From Acipenser ruthenus (lineage: Eukaryota > Chordata > Actinopteri > Acipenseriformes > Acipenseridae), in NCBI RefSeq assembly GCF_902713425.1, contig NC_081211.1, positions 12,184,264-12,248,263 of the forward strand: a stretch of 64,000 bases of DNA, written 5' to 3'. Of this stretch, positions 21,245 through 33,394 are shown in pieces; the stretch's first letter is position 1, and every line of letters starts with the position of its first letter. A model generated the notes under the pieces. The model searched no databases. It saw only the letters and a list, made by a program, of their open reading frames with translations, and was not told where the DNA came from. Made by a program: the position numbers and the translations under genes.

Positions 21245-21660
21245 CTCTATCCTATTGTGCTTGTTAAGACATAGCGTGAATCTTGAAAACGTCTTGTTTG
21301 TTTAACAAAGCCAGCAGTCACTTTATTGATCACCCTGTGGATTAAACGCTATTGGAACACAGATGATTGTGTTGAAGATGTTAATAGACTTTCAATGTAC
21401 GCGTTGTAGAGCTAAGCGTTTGTTGAGGCAGTTCAAGCGCTGCACATTCAGGCAGCCGGTTGCAGTCTTTACCTGTTTCCTAGATGTTTGCCATTTGGTC
21501 TTACTCTGGAAGGAGTAGAACAAAAGCTAAACCATTTGTTGAGAACCGCATTTGGGAGAAAACTTAAGTGTTTCAAAATGCATTTGTAAAGTGCATTTGT
21601 CTATTAGGTTGTTTATGGTGTGACAAAAAGAATGCTATCTCGAAAACGCAGTCCTGTCAA

Positions 21661-21733
21661 GCCGAAATAGCTCAGTTGGGAGAGCGTTAGACTGAAGATC
21701 TAAAGGTCCCTGGTTTGATCCCGGGTTTCGGCA
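21661..21733 (+). tRNA. tRNA-Phe(GAA), unit 5, C56 to T
   Basis: GGTTTGATCC replaces GGTTCGATCC; the change at 21716 hits C56, invariant in box B and partner of G19. Likely poorly transcribed or folded. Confidence 0.85.
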
Positions 21734-21868
21734 AGCACCAAGACATTTTGTTTTGTTTTATATTATTTTGAACTAAAAACAGAGCACATTTTTTTCTTCA
21801 TTGTAATTGGAGGAAATAACAACGTACTAGTGCCATTTTCTAATGTGATTAAGAAATTCAAAAAGCAT

Positions 21869-21942
21869 CGTCCCTGGGTGGGCTTGAACCACCAACCTTC
21901 CGGTTAATAGCCGAACGCGCTAACCGATTGCGCCACAGAGAC
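21869..21942 (-). tRNA. tRNA-Asn-like gene with ATT anticodon, unit 5
   Basis: The cloverleaf is otherwise consensus Asn, but the base at 21908 changes position 34 from G to A, so the anticodon is ATT. Unmodified A34 would read AAU; if converted to inosine it could also read AAC and possibly AAA (Lys). Asn is not among the usual inosine-34 families. Whether it is expressed is unknown. Confidence 0.88.
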
Positions 21943-22489
21943 CAACCTGCTCGACCGCTAAAGCATACGGGAGTGATTAGCAAGGCGAGATGCTGCAGAA
22001 CCTGATCGAGGGAGCAGAACTCAGCCGAACCTGAAACCACAGCTAACAAGAAAGCAACACGGGGCAGGAAAGTCTATGTAATCCATTATGGCAGCACAAA
22101 ATACGTCATTTTGTTAGATAACACACTGGGGGTCCAACACAGCAGTGTGTGTAAATAGCTACAATGGAAACCAAATACTTACGGTTCAAATGAGAATCTT
22201 CATCAGATTTAAAGAACACATTTGACATACTTTACACTGCAAAGGAGGAAGGCAGGCAATGCAAATGAGGCGTGATCCATTGCTAAAAAAATACATGAAA
22301 TCTCCCTTTGTGCTTCTCGGAAGACATACGACGGAGGGCGCACTTTTTCAGTTTGGGGAATGTTACAAATTAGCAGACTGTGCTTTAAAATACATATAGG
22401 GCGGGCTTCTCTGTTACAAAGAATTGTCACACTTTGTATTTCTCTCCATGATCCATTGGGACAGAATACGTAGATACATTAAAACTATT

Positions 22490-22524
22490 TGGAGAATGCG
22501 GGCATCGATCCCGCTACTTCTCGC
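22490..22524 (-). pseudogene. tRNA-Ala 3' remnant, unit 5
   Basis: Same as in unit 1. Confidence 0.8.
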
Positions 22525-22879
22525 TCCTTGTCTTGTGGCAGCGATTCTCATAGGCTACAATCGCTGCTTGATAAGAGCGATTCAGATTGTTCAATATTTT
22601 TTTTTTTTTTTATTGGCAATGTAGTTGCCATTTGCAAATTCAAAAATAAATTGAACAATCAAAAATGATAATACTTGCTTTTGTATCACACGACAATCTT
22701 AAGGTATGCTTTAACGGCTAGGCTGTCTCAAGTTAGTTTGTATTGTTAATACCATACCTCTGTTTGATCGCTATACAATCAATATGTTGTGTAGGCTAAA
22801 CTGTATAAATAAATGCCCGGAAACATTGAAATCCAAACACGTTAAAAGATGAAATAGTGTGGAATAGAAACAAAGAACT

Positions 22880-22951
22880 TGATCTCGACGTGATTTGAAC
22901 ACGTAACCTTCTGATCTGGAGTCAGAGGCACTACCGTTGCGCCACGAAGTC
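22880..22951 (-). tRNA. tRNA-Trp(CCA), unit 5, acceptor mismatch
   Basis: Position 70 is A, leaving C3 unpaired in the acceptor stem, and a D-stem pair (12-23) is G-U. Function is doubtful. Confidence 0.85.
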
Positions 22952-23205
22952 CTGGGAATTTTTGTCCTTGTTATGGAATGCTAGAGTGCACAGCAAGCAT
23001 GCCAAACGCATGGTAATGCCGACGCTCATACTAGGAAAACATTCAAGCGTCATGGGAAACAGCCGTCAATAGGTGTTCATAGCCAGCAGGGCTATGAAGC
23101 TGTCGGAAGTGTGTTTGATTCTCAGCTTTAAAAGTAAAGAAAACATAAAACAATGCGATTTGCTTTTATAATGTTCATTAAATGAAACGTAGGCATAAAC
23201 ACAGT

Positions 23206-23276
23206 TGTACTGGCTGGGAATCGTTTCGGTTCAAATTCTTGGAAAGCAGCTATGCTGAGCAATATATCACCAACGG
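23206..23276 (-). pseudogene. tRNA-Gly(TCC) pseudogene, unit 5
   Basis: Same decayed sequence as in unit 1. Confidence 0.75.
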
Positions 23277-23574
23277 GGGAAAGCTGGCAGTACTGAGTGA
23301 CACAGAAGAAGGATTCTCTCAGCGCGTCTCCTCTGAATGCGCACTGGCACAAAGAGGCTTTGCTCATCTAATGACGTGGCGGAATGCAATAATGTATTGG
23401 GTTAATTTATCAACAAAAGAAACATAAATAAAAGTGTATGTAATTATTTGTGAATAAACTGTCTTGCTTATACGATGGGAGACCAGGACCTTACACCCGC
23501 AATTTAATGATCGGCCAACCCCAGAGAGACTTTGTCTTGACCAGGGATTAATATAATTTAAAAACATGTGGCAA

Positions 23575-23647
23575 TGGTTCCACTGGGGATAGAACCCAGG
23601 GCCTTCTGCGTGTAAAGCAGACGTGATAATCACTACACTATGGAACC
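23575..23647 (-). tRNA. tRNA-Val(TAC), unit 5, paired T-stem
   Basis: T-stem CTGGG-CCCAG fully paired, the best-preserved Val type in the array. A19 and T57 remain. Confidence 0.87.
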
Positions 23648-24169
23648 TAGGCAGGACTGTGTCGGTGCTCCTACATTATTGTCTACATGCATCTCAAATA
23701 ATTACAATGTCATTTATCAGACCCTTCGGCGTTGTCTTTAAAAATTATACTTCCCAGACCGAACGCAGGCTAACATTAAATCAATGAATCTTAAATATTT
23801 TCTATAGCGCCCCATATGCGATTCACAAAATCTACTTAAAAACAAGACAATATCTCATTGTAAGCCTGGTCGAACAAAAGAAGTCTTCAGTGTAATTTTA
23901 AACAAAGAGTGCTTTCCACGATTTACGATGCTTTAGAGAGACGGAATATTGGAATTGGCAGCCGAAACTGGGGGATAAAACTGCCCGTGATCAAAGTGGG
24001 CAGAAAAGCTGCATACTTTCCATAAGGTATTTTGGAGAAAAGAAAACGGATCTCTCTGATTTGCAACGTTTCTATGGTTCGGCCCGGCCACTGCCGTGTG
24101 TCTGGTTAAAACGATGAGTTCAGTTTTTTTTTTTCCTTCCGCTTGGTAATTCAGTCTTGAGGCAACTGT

Positions 24170-24241
24170 AGCAGAGTGGCGCAGCGGAAGCGTGCTGGGC
24201 CCATAACCCAGAGGTCGATGGATCGAAACCATTCTCTGCTA
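24170..24241 (+). tRNA. Initiator tRNA-Met(CAT), unit 5
   Basis: Position 65 is T instead of C, giving a G-U pair at the base of the T-stem; probably tolerated. Confidence 0.94.
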
Positions 24242-25281
24242 GCCTGTTTTTCTTCTGTTAGCAAAGTAGTTTTTCTAAAATATAAACTGAACTGATTTGC
24301 AAATTCAAAAAATAAATTCATTAACAAAATAGAAAATATTTCGACTAGATGTATGTTTTCAATTTCTTCAAAAAGTAGTCTCAAGCTCGTTGATTCAGTC
24401 GCTTTAAAATCCACCTCTATGTCCCGCTGCAGCAGCGCTGTGTGCTGTGGCTCGAGCTTGTTTGACGAGACAGGCAATGCAAAAATGATAAAACTTGCTT
24501 TTGTATCACACGACAAACTTAACGTATGCTTTAACGGCTTGGCTGTCTCAAGTTAGTTTGTATTGTTAATGTAACACCTCGTTTTTGCCCAGTCGTTGTA
24601 TCACATGAATTGAGCTTGCTAGTTGGGGGTGACGGTCTGCCAATACAAGTTAAGACTATATTTGCAAGGATCATTTCTAGAGTGAAACATGTTTTGAAGG
24701 GATTGGTCTCGGTATCCCCCAGGAGGAGCGGGAGTCTTTTCTTCTCAGCAACGAGCTGACAATGAGTGTTGTTTTTGGGCACCTGCTCGCTGCTACTGAT
24801 GACCACTCCAATCTTCAGTCGGTGGATTGTTGAAGGAAGGGGACACATTTTGAGTGCGTATCTCATACTGGTAGAAACGCGGAAAAAAGAAACCATCAAG
24901 CCTAAAATTGTTCAGTTGTTTAAATCAATAAGCACATTTCAAATGGATCATTGCTAATGTTAAAACAATTTAAGAACACTTTAAGTAGGGCTTGACTAAT
25001 ATAAAAATATAGGCATGTTATTTGCACTACGCAGGACTAGATTGAGCTTAAAAAAAGGCATTACATCTGAAAATAACTTGTGTTTACCCCCACTTACAAG
25101 GAAAGCGTCAAACTTTGTATTCGTCCTCGTAACAGTGTTAGAAAATGTAAACAGCAGTTGGAGAATGCCGAAGTCGATCATCCTAGCATGTTAAACGAGG
25201 GCATTTCTCATGTAAGCCACATCCAGTAATAGATCGTTTGTACTGTTCTCAATGGTCCGCATCCCAGCCTGAGACCACGAT

Positions 25282-25823
25282 CCAATTGTAAAACTTTACA
25301 ATGCATTAGTAAGACCTTACCTAGAATATTGTGATCAGTTCTGATCACCTCTCTACAAAAAGGATATTGCTGCTCTAGAAAGAGTGCAAAGAAGAGCAAC
25401 CAGAAATATCCCAGGTTTAAAAGGTATGTTGTATGCAGACAGGCTAAAAGAACTGAATCTATTCAGTCTTGAACAAAAAAGACTACGCGGCGATCTGATT
25501 CAGACATTCAACATCCTAAAAGGTAGAGACAATGTCGACCCAGGGGACTTCTTTTTTGACATGAAAAAAGAAACAAGGACCAGCGGTCACAAATGGAGAT
25601 TACATAAAGGGGCATTCAAAACAGAAAATAGGAGGCACTTTTTTACACAGAGAATTGTGAGGGTCTGGAACCAACTCCCCAGTAATGTTGAAGCTGACAC
25701 CCTGGGATCCTTCAAGAAGCTGCTTGATGAGAGTCTGGGATCAATAAGCTACTAACTACCAAACGAGCAAGATGGGCTGAATGGCCTCCTCTCGTTTGGA
25801 AACTTTCTTATGTTCTTATGTTC
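25282..25823 (+). mobile_element. LINE 3' fragment, unit 6
   Basis: Consensus protein with one silent change (GGT for GGC before ATG). Confidence 0.9.
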
Positions 25824-26239
25824 CTCTATCCTATTGTGCTTGTTAAGACATAGCGTGAATCTTGAAAACGTCTTGTTTGTTTAACAAAGCCAGCAGTCAC
25901 TTTATTGATCACCCTGTGGATTAAACGCTATTGGAACACAGATGATTGTGTTGAAGATGTTAATAGACTTTCAATGTACGCGTTGTAGAGCTAAGCGTTT
26001 GTTGAGGCAGTTCAAGCGCTGCACATTCAGGCAGCCGGTTGCAGTCTTTACCTGTTTCCTAGATGTTTGCCATTTGGTCTTACTCTGGAAGGAGTAGAAC
26101 AAAAGCTAAACCATTTGTTGAGAACCGCATTTGGGAGAAAACTTAAGTGTTTCAAAATGCATTTGTAAAGTGCATTTGTCTATTAGGTTGTTTATGGTGT
26201 GACAAAAAGAATGCTATCTCGAAAACGCAGTCCTGTCAA

Positions 26240-26312
26240 GCCGAAATAGCTCAGTTGGGAGAGCGTTAGACTGAAGATCTAAAGGTCCCTGGTTCGGTCC
26301 CGGGTTTCGGCA
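26240..26312 (+). tRNA. tRNA-Phe(GAA), unit 6, A58 to G
   Basis: GGTTCGGTCC replaces GGTTCGATCC; 26297 is the invariant A58 of the T-loop, a box B base and m1A site. Probably impaired. Confidence 0.86.
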
Positions 26313-26447
26313 AGCACCAAGACATTTTGTTTTGTTTTATATTATTTTGAACTAAAAACAGAGCACATTTTTTTCTTCATTGTAATTGGAGGAAATAACA
26401 ACGTACTAGTGCCATTTTCTAATGTGATTAAGAAATTCAAAAAGCAT

Positions 26448-26479
26448 CGTCCCTGGGTGGGCTTGAACCACCAACCTTC

Positions 26480-26515
<36 letters not shown>

Positions 26516-26521
26516 AGCGAC
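26448..26521 (-). tRNA. tRNA-Asn(GTT), unit 6, acceptor change
   Basis: Position 4 is G for T, replacing a T-G pair with a G-G mismatch in mid-acceptor stem. Anticodon and boxes are intact. Confidence 0.88.
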
Positions 26522-27068
26522 CAACCTGCTCGACCGCTAAAGCATACGGGAGTGATTAGCAAGGCGAGATGCTGCAGAACCTGATCGAGGGAGCAGAACT
26601 CAGCCGAACCTGAAACCACAGCTAACAAGAAAGCAACACGGGGCAGGAAAGTCTATGTAATCCATTATGGCAGCACAACATACGTCATTTTGTTAGATAA
26701 CACACTGGGGGTCCAACACAGCAGTGTGTGTAAATAGCTACAATGGAAACCAAATACTTACGGTTCAAATGAGAATCTTCATCAGATTTTAAGAACACAT
26801 TTGACATACTTTACACTGCAAAGGAGGAAGGCAGGCAATGCAAATGAGGCGTGATCCATTGCTAAAAAAATACATGAAATCTCCCTTTGTGCTTCTCGGA
26901 AGACATACGACGGAGGGCGCACTTTTTCAGTTTGGGGAATGTTACAAATTAGCAGACTGTGCTTTAAAATACATATAGGGCGGGCTTCTCTGTTACAAAG
27001 AATTGTCACACTTTGTATTTCTCTCCATGATCCATTGGGACAGAATACGTAGATACATTAAAACTATT

Positions 27069-27103
27069 TGGAGAATGCGGGCATCGATCCCGCTACTTCT
27101 CGC
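27069..27103 (-). pseudogene. tRNA-Ala 3' remnant, unit 6
   Basis: Same as in unit 1. Confidence 0.8.
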
Positions 27104-27457
27104 TCCTTGTCTTGTGGCAGCGATTTTCATAGGCTACAATCGCTGCTTGATAAGAGCGATTCAGATTGTTCAATATTTTTTTTTTTTTTATTGGCAATGT
27201 AGTTGCCATTTGCAAATTCAAAAATAAATTGAACAATCAAAAATGATAATACTTGCTTTTGTATCACACGACAATCTTAAGGTATGCTTTAACGGCTAGG
27301 CTGTCTCAAGTTAGTTTGTATTGTTAATACCATACCTCTGTTTGATCGCTATACAATCAATATGTTGTGTAGGCTAAACTGTATAAATAAACGCCCGGAA
27401 ACATTCAAATCCAAACACGTTAAAAGATGAAATAGTGTGGAATAGAAACAAAGAACT

Positions 27458-27529
27458 TGACCTCGACGTGATTTGAACACGTAACCTTCTGATCTGGAGT
27501 CAGAGGCGCTACCGTTGCGCCACGAAGTC
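27458..27529 (-). tRNA. tRNA-Trp(CCA), unit 6
   Basis: Consensus sequence. Confidence 0.95.
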
Positions 27530-27783
27530 CTGGGATTTTTTGTCCTTGTTATGGAATGCTAGAGTGCACAGCAAGCATGCCAAACGCATGGTAATGCCGA
27601 CGCTCATACTAGGAAAACATTCAAGCGTCATGGCAAACAGCCGTCAATAGGTGTTCGTAGCCAGCAGGGCTATGAAGCTGTCGGAAGTGTGTTTGATTCT
27701 CAGCTTTAAAAGTAAAGAAAACATAAAACAATGCGATTTGCTTTTATAATGTTCATTAATTGAAACGTAGGCATAAACACAGT

Positions 27784-27854
27784 TGTACTGGCTGGGAATC
27801 GTTTCGGTTCAAATTCTTGGAAAGCAGCTATGCTGAGCAATAGATCACCAACGG
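27784..27854 (-). pseudogene. tRNA-Gly(TCC) pseudogene, unit 6
   Basis: One extra change in the D-arm part (AATAGATC on the + strand). Confidence 0.75.
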
Positions 27855-28152
27855 GGGAAAGCTGGCAGTACTGAGTGACACAGAAGAAGGATTCTCTCAG
27901 CGCGTCTCCTCTGAATGCGCACTGGCACAAAGAGGCTTTGCTCATCTAATGACGTGGCGGAATGCAATAATGTATTGGGTTAATTTATCAACAAAAGAAA
28001 CATAAATAAAAGTGTATGTAATTATTTGTGAATAAACTGTCTTGCTTATACGATGGGAGACCAGGACCTTACACCCGCAATTTAATGATCGGCCAACCCC
28101 AGAGAGACTTTGTCTTGACCAGGGATTAATATAATTTAAAAACATGCAGCAA

Positions 28153-28225
28153 TGGTTCCACAGGGGATAGAACCCAGGGCCTTCTGCGTGTAAAGCAGAC
28201 GTGATAATCACTACACTATGGAACC
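28153..28225 (-). tRNA. tRNA-Val(TAC), unit 6, one T-stem mismatch
   Basis: T-stem CTGGG against CCCTG: one T-T mismatch at 50-64, intermediate between the paired and the doubly mismatched types. Confidence 0.83.
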
Positions 28226-28746
28226 TAGGCAGGACTGTGTCGGTGCTCCTACATTATTGTCTACATGCATCTCAAATAATTACAATGTCATTTATCAGAC
28301 CCTTCGGCGTTGTCTTTAAAAATTAAACTTCCCAGACCGAACGCAGGCTAACATTAAATCAATGAATCTTAAATATTTTCTATAGCGCCCCATATGCGAT
28401 TCACAAAATCTACTTAAAAACAAGACAATATCTCATTGTAAGCCTGGTCGAACAAAAGAAGTCTTCAGTGTAATTTTAAACAAAGAGTGCTTTCCACGAT
28501 TTACGATGCTTTAGAGAGACGGAATATTGGAATTGGCAGCCGAAACTGGGGGATAAAACTGCCCGTGATCAAAGTGGGCAGAAAAGCTGCATACTTTCCA
28601 TAAGGTATTTTGGAGAAAAGAAAACGGATCTCTCTGATTTGCAACGTTTCTATGGTTCGGCCCGGCCACTGCCGTGTGTCTGGTTAAAACGATGAGTTCA
28701 GTTTTTTTTTTTCTTCCGCTTGGTAATTCAGTCTTGAGGCAACTGT

Positions 28747-28818
28747 AGCAGAGTGGCGCAGCGGAAGCGTGCTGGGCCCATAACCCAGAGGTCGATGGAT
28801 CGAAACCATCCTCTGCTA
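28747..28818 (+). tRNA. Initiator tRNA-Met(CAT), unit 6
   Basis: Consensus sequence. Confidence 0.97.
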
Positions 28819-29858
28819 GCCTGTTTTTCTTCTGTTAGCAAAGTAGTTTTTCTAAAATATAAACTGAACTGATTTGCAAATTCAAAAAATAAATTCATTA
28901 ACAAAATAGAAAATATTTCGACTAGATGTATGCTTTCAATTTCTTCAAAAAGTAGTCTCAAGCTCGTTGATTCAGTCGCTTTAAAATCCACCTCTATGTC
29001 CCGCTGCAGCAGCGCTGTGTGCTGTGGCTCGAGCTTGTTTGACGAGACAGGCAATGCAAAAATGATAAAACTTGCTTTTGTATCACACGACAAACTTAAC
29101 GTATGCTTTAACGGCTTGGCTGTCTCAAGTTAGTTTGTATTGTTAATGTAACACCTCGTTTTTGCCCAGTCGTTGTATCACATGAATTGAGCTTGCTAGT
29201 TGGGGGTGACGGTCTGCCAATACAAGTTAAGACTATATTTGCAAGGATCATTTCTAGAGTGAAACATGTTTTGAAGGGATTGGTCTCGGTATCCCCCAGG
29301 AGGAGCGGGAGTCTTTTCTTCTCAGCAACGAGCTGACAATGAGTGTTGTTTTTGGGCACCTGCTCGCTGCTACTGATGACCACTCCAATCTTCAGTCGGT
29401 GGATTGTTGAAGGAAGGGGACACATTTTGAGTGCGTATCTCATACTGGTAGAAACGCGGAAAAAAGAAACCATCAAGCCTAAAATTGTTCAGTTGTTTAA
29501 ATCAATAAGCACATTTCAAATGGATCATTGCTAATGTTAAAACAATTTAAGAACACTTTAAGTAGGGCTTGACTAATATAAAAATATAGGCATGTTATTT
29601 GCACTACGCAGGACTAGATTGAGCTTAAAAAAAGGCATTACATCTGAAAATAACTTGTGTTTACCCCCACTTACAAGGAAAGCGTCAAACTTTGTATTCG
29701 TCCTCGTAACAGTGTTAGAAAATGTAAACAGCAGTTGGAGAATGCCGAAGTCGATCATCCTAGCATGTTAAACGAGGGCATTTCTCATGTAAGCCACATC
29801 CAGTAATAGATCGTTTGTACTGTTCTCAATGGTCCGCATCCCAGCCTGAGACCACGAT

Positions 29859-30400
29859 CCAATTGTAAAACTTTACAATGCATTAGTAAGACCTTACCTA
29901 GAATATTGTGATCAGTTCTGATCACCTCTCTACAAAAAGGATATTGCTGCTCTAGAAAGAGTGCAAAGAAGAGCAACCAGAAATATCCCAGGTTTAAAAG
30001 GCATGTTGTATGCAGACAGGCTAAAAGAACTGAATCTATTCAGTCTTGAACAAAAAAGACTACGCTGCGATCTGATTCAGACATTCAACATCCTAAAAGG
30101 TAGAGACAATGTCGACCCAGGGGACTTCTTTTTTGACATGAAAAAAGAAACAAGGACCAGCGGTCACAAATGGAGATTACATAAAGGGGCATTCAAAACA
30201 GAAAATAGGAGGCACTTTTTTACACAGAGAATTGTGAGGGTCTGGAACCAACTCCCCAGTAATGTTGAAGCTGACACCCTGGGATCCTTCAAGAAGCTGC
30301 TTGATGAGAGTCTGGGATCAATAAGCTACTAACTACCAAACGAGCAAGATGGGCTGAATGGCCTCCTCTCGTTTGGAAACTTTCTTATGTTCTTATGTTC
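29859..30400 (+). mobile_element. LINE 3' fragment, unit 7
   Basis: Gly to Cys change (RLRCDL) shared only with unit 10. Confidence 0.9.
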
Positions 30401-30816
30401 CTCTATCCTATTGTGCTTGTTAAGACATAGCGTGAATCTTGAAAACGTCTTGTTTGTTTAACAAAGCCAGCAGTCACTTTATTGATCACCCTGTGGATTA
30501 AACGCTATTGGAACACAGATGATTGTGTTGAAGATGTTAATAGACTTTCAATGTACGCGTTGTAGAGCTAAGCGTTTGTTGAGGCAGTTCAAGCGCTGCA
30601 CATTCAGGCAGCCGGTTGCAGTCTTTACCTGTTTCCTAGATGTTTGCCATTTGGTCTTACTCTGGAAGGAGTAGAACAAAAGCTAAACCATTTGTTGAGA
30701 ACTGCATTTGGGAGAAAACTTAAGTGTTTCAAAATGCATTTGTAAAGTGCATTTGTCTATTAGGTTGTTTATGGTGTGACAAAAAGAATGCTATCTCGAA
30801 AACGCAGTCCTGTCAA

Positions 30817-30889
30817 GCCGAAATAGCTCAGTTGGGAGAGCGTTAGACTGAAGATCTAAAGGTCCCTGGTTCGATCCCGGGTTTCGGCA
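30817..30889 (+). tRNA. tRNA-Phe(GAA), unit 7
   Basis: Consensus sequence. Confidence 0.96.
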
Positions 30890-31024
30890 AGCACCAAGAC
30901 ATTTTGTTTTGTTTTATATTATTTTGAACTAAAAACAGAGCACATTTTTTTCTTCATTGTAATTGGAGGAAATAACAACGTACTAGTGCCATTTTCTAAT
31001 GTGATTAAGAAATTCAAAAAGCAT

Positions 31025-31056
31025 CGTCCCTGGGTGGGCTTGAACCACCAACCTTC

Positions 31057-31092
<36 letters not shown>

Positions 31093-31098
31093 AGAGAC
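31025..31098 (-). tRNA. tRNA-Asn(GTT), unit 7
   Basis: Consensus sequence. Confidence 0.96.
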
Positions 31099-31645
31099 CA
31101 ACCTGCTCGACCGCTAAAGCATACGGGAGTGATTAGCAAGGCGAGATGCTGCAGAACCTGATCGAGGGAGCAGAACTCAGCCGAACCTGAAACCACAGCT
31201 AACAAGAAAGCAACACGGGGCAGGAAAGTCTATGTAATCCATTATGGCAGCACAACATACGTCATTTTGTTAGATAACACACTGGGGGTCCAACACAGCA
31301 GTGTGTGTAAATAGCTACAATGGAAACCAAATACTTACGGTTCAAATGAGAATCTTCATCAGATTTAAAGAACACATTTGACATACTTTACACTGCAAAG
31401 GAGGAAGGCAGGCAATGCAAATGAGGCGTGATCCATTGCTAAAAAAATACATGAAATCTCCCTTTGTGCTTCTCGGAAGACATACGACGGAGGGCGCACT
31501 TTTTCAGTTTGGGGAATGTTACAAATTAGCAGACTGTGCTTTAAAATACATATAGGGCGGGCTTCTCTGTTACAAAGAATTGTCACACTTTGTATTTCTC
31601 TCCATGATCCATTGGGACAGAATACGTAGATACATTAAAACTATT

Positions 31646-31680
31646 TGGAGAATGCGGGCATCGATCCCGCTACTTCTCGC
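31646..31680 (-). pseudogene. tRNA-Ala 3' remnant, unit 7
   Basis: Same as in unit 1. Confidence 0.8.
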
Positions 31681-32035
31681 TCCTTGTCTTGTGGCAGCGA
31701 TTCTCATAGGCTACAATCGCTGCTTGATAAGAGCGATTCAGATTGTTCAATATTTTTTTTTTTTTTTATTGGCAATGTAGTTGCCATTTGCAAATTAAAA
31801 AATAAATTGAACAATCAAAAATGATAATACTTGCTTTTGTATCACACGACAATCTTAAGGTATGCTTTAACGGCTAGGCTGTCTCAAGTTAGTTTGTATT
31901 GTTAATACCATACCTCTGTTTGATCACTATACAATCAATATGTTGTGTAGGCTAAACTGTATAAATAAACGCCCGGAAACATTGAAATCCAAACACGTTA
32001 AAAGATGAAATAGTGTGGAATAGAAACAAAGAACT

Positions 32036-32107
32036 TGACCTCGACGTGATTTGAACACGTAACCTTCTGATCTGGAGTCAGAGGCGCTACCGTTGCGCCA
32101 CGAAGTC
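32036..32107 (-). tRNA. tRNA-Trp(CCA), unit 7
   Basis: Consensus sequence; base 32058 marks the end of identity with unit 10. Confidence 0.95.
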
Positions 32108-32361
32108 CTGGGAATTTTTGTCCTTGTTATGGAATGCTAGAGTGCACAGCAAGCATGCCAAACGCATGGTAATGCCGACGCTCATACTAGGAAAACATTC
32201 AAGCGTCATGGGAAACAGCCGTCAATAGGTGTTCGTAGCCAGCAGGGCTATGAAGCTGTCGGAAGTGTGTTTGATTCTCAGCTTTAAAAGTAAAGAAAAC
32301 ATAAAACAATGCGATTTGCTTTTATAATGTTCATTAATTGAAACGTAGGCATAAACACAGT

Positions 32362-32432
32362 TGTACTGGCTGGGAATCGTTTCGGTTCAAATTCTTGGAA
32401 AGCAGCTATGCTGAGCAATATATCACCAACGG
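32362..32432 (-). pseudogene. tRNA-Gly(TCC) pseudogene, unit 7
   Basis: Same decayed sequence as in unit 1. Confidence 0.75.
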
Positions 32433-32730
32433 GGGAAAGCTGGCAGTACTGAGTGACACAGAAGAAGGATTCTCTCAGCGCGTCTCCTCTGAATGCGCAC
32501 TGGCACAAAGAGGCTTTGCTCATCTAATGACGTGGCGGAATGCAATAATGTATTGGGTTAATTTATCAACAAAAGAAACATAAATAAAAGTGTATGTAAT
32601 TATTTGTGAATAAACTGTCTTGCTTATACGATGGGAGACCAGGACCTTACACCCGCAATTTAATGATCGGCCAACCCCAGAGAGACTTTGTCTTGACCAG
32701 GGATTAATATAATTTAAAAACATGCGGCAA

Positions 32731-32803
32731 TGGTTCCACAGCGGATAGAACCCAGGGCCTTCTGCGTGTAAAGCAGACGTGATAATCACTACACTATGGA
32801 ACC
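32731..32803 (-). tRNA. tRNA-Val(TAC), unit 7, decayed T-arm
   Basis: T-stem with two mismatches, as in unit 4. Confidence 0.8.
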
Positions 32804-33322
32804 TAGGCAGGACTGTGTCGGTGCTCCTACATTATTGTCTACATGCATCTCAAATAATTACAATGTCATTTATCAGACCCTTCGGCGTTGTCTTTAAAAA
32901 TTAACTTCCCAGACCGAACGCAGGCTAACATTAAATCAATGAATCTTAAATATTTTCTATAGCGCCCCATATGCGATTCACAAAATCTACTTAAAAACAA
33001 GACAATATCTCATTGTAAGCCTGGTCGAACAAAAGAAGTCTTCAGTGTAATTTTAAACAAAGAGTGCTTTCCACGATTTACGATGCTTTAGAGAGACGGA
33101 ATATTGGAATTGGCAGCCGAAACTGGGGGATAAAACTGCCCGTGATCAAAGTGGGCAGAAAAGCTGCATACTTTCCATAAGGTACTTTGGAGAAAAGAAA
33201 ACGGATCTCTCTGATTTGCAACGTTTCTATGGTTCGGCCCGGCCACTGCCGTGTGTCTGGTTAAAACGATGAGTTCAGTTTTTTTTTTCTTCCGCTTGGT
33301 AATTCAGTCTTGAGGCAACTGT

Positions 33323-33394
33323 AGCAGAGTGGCGCAGCGGAAGCGTGCTGGGCCCATAACCCAGAGGTCGATGGATCGAAACCATCCTCTGCTA
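33323..33394 (+). tRNA. Initiator tRNA-Met(CAT), unit 7
   Basis: Consensus sequence. Confidence 0.97.

Larger units (their letters stand above)
20259..24837. repeat. Array unit 5 (4579 bp), partner of unit 8
   Basis: Has the most changes in tRNA genes: Phe box B, Asn anticodon, Trp acceptor and D-arm, initiator T-stem; by contrast its Val T-stem is fully paired. All recur in unit 8. Confidence 0.95.
24838..29414. repeat. Array unit 6 (4577 bp), partner of unit 9
   Basis: Marked by changes in Phe (A58), the Asn acceptor, and spacer bases near 27405 and 27634. Confidence 0.95.
18195..31926. repeat. Three-unit higher-order block, copy A
   Basis: This block covers most of unit 4 from before tRNA-Trp, all of units 5 and 6, and unit 7 up to the same point. 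Each variant I compared in it recurs 13,732 bp to the right. The bases flanking the identical stretch differ: 18194 is G and 31926 is A. Confidence 0.85.
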
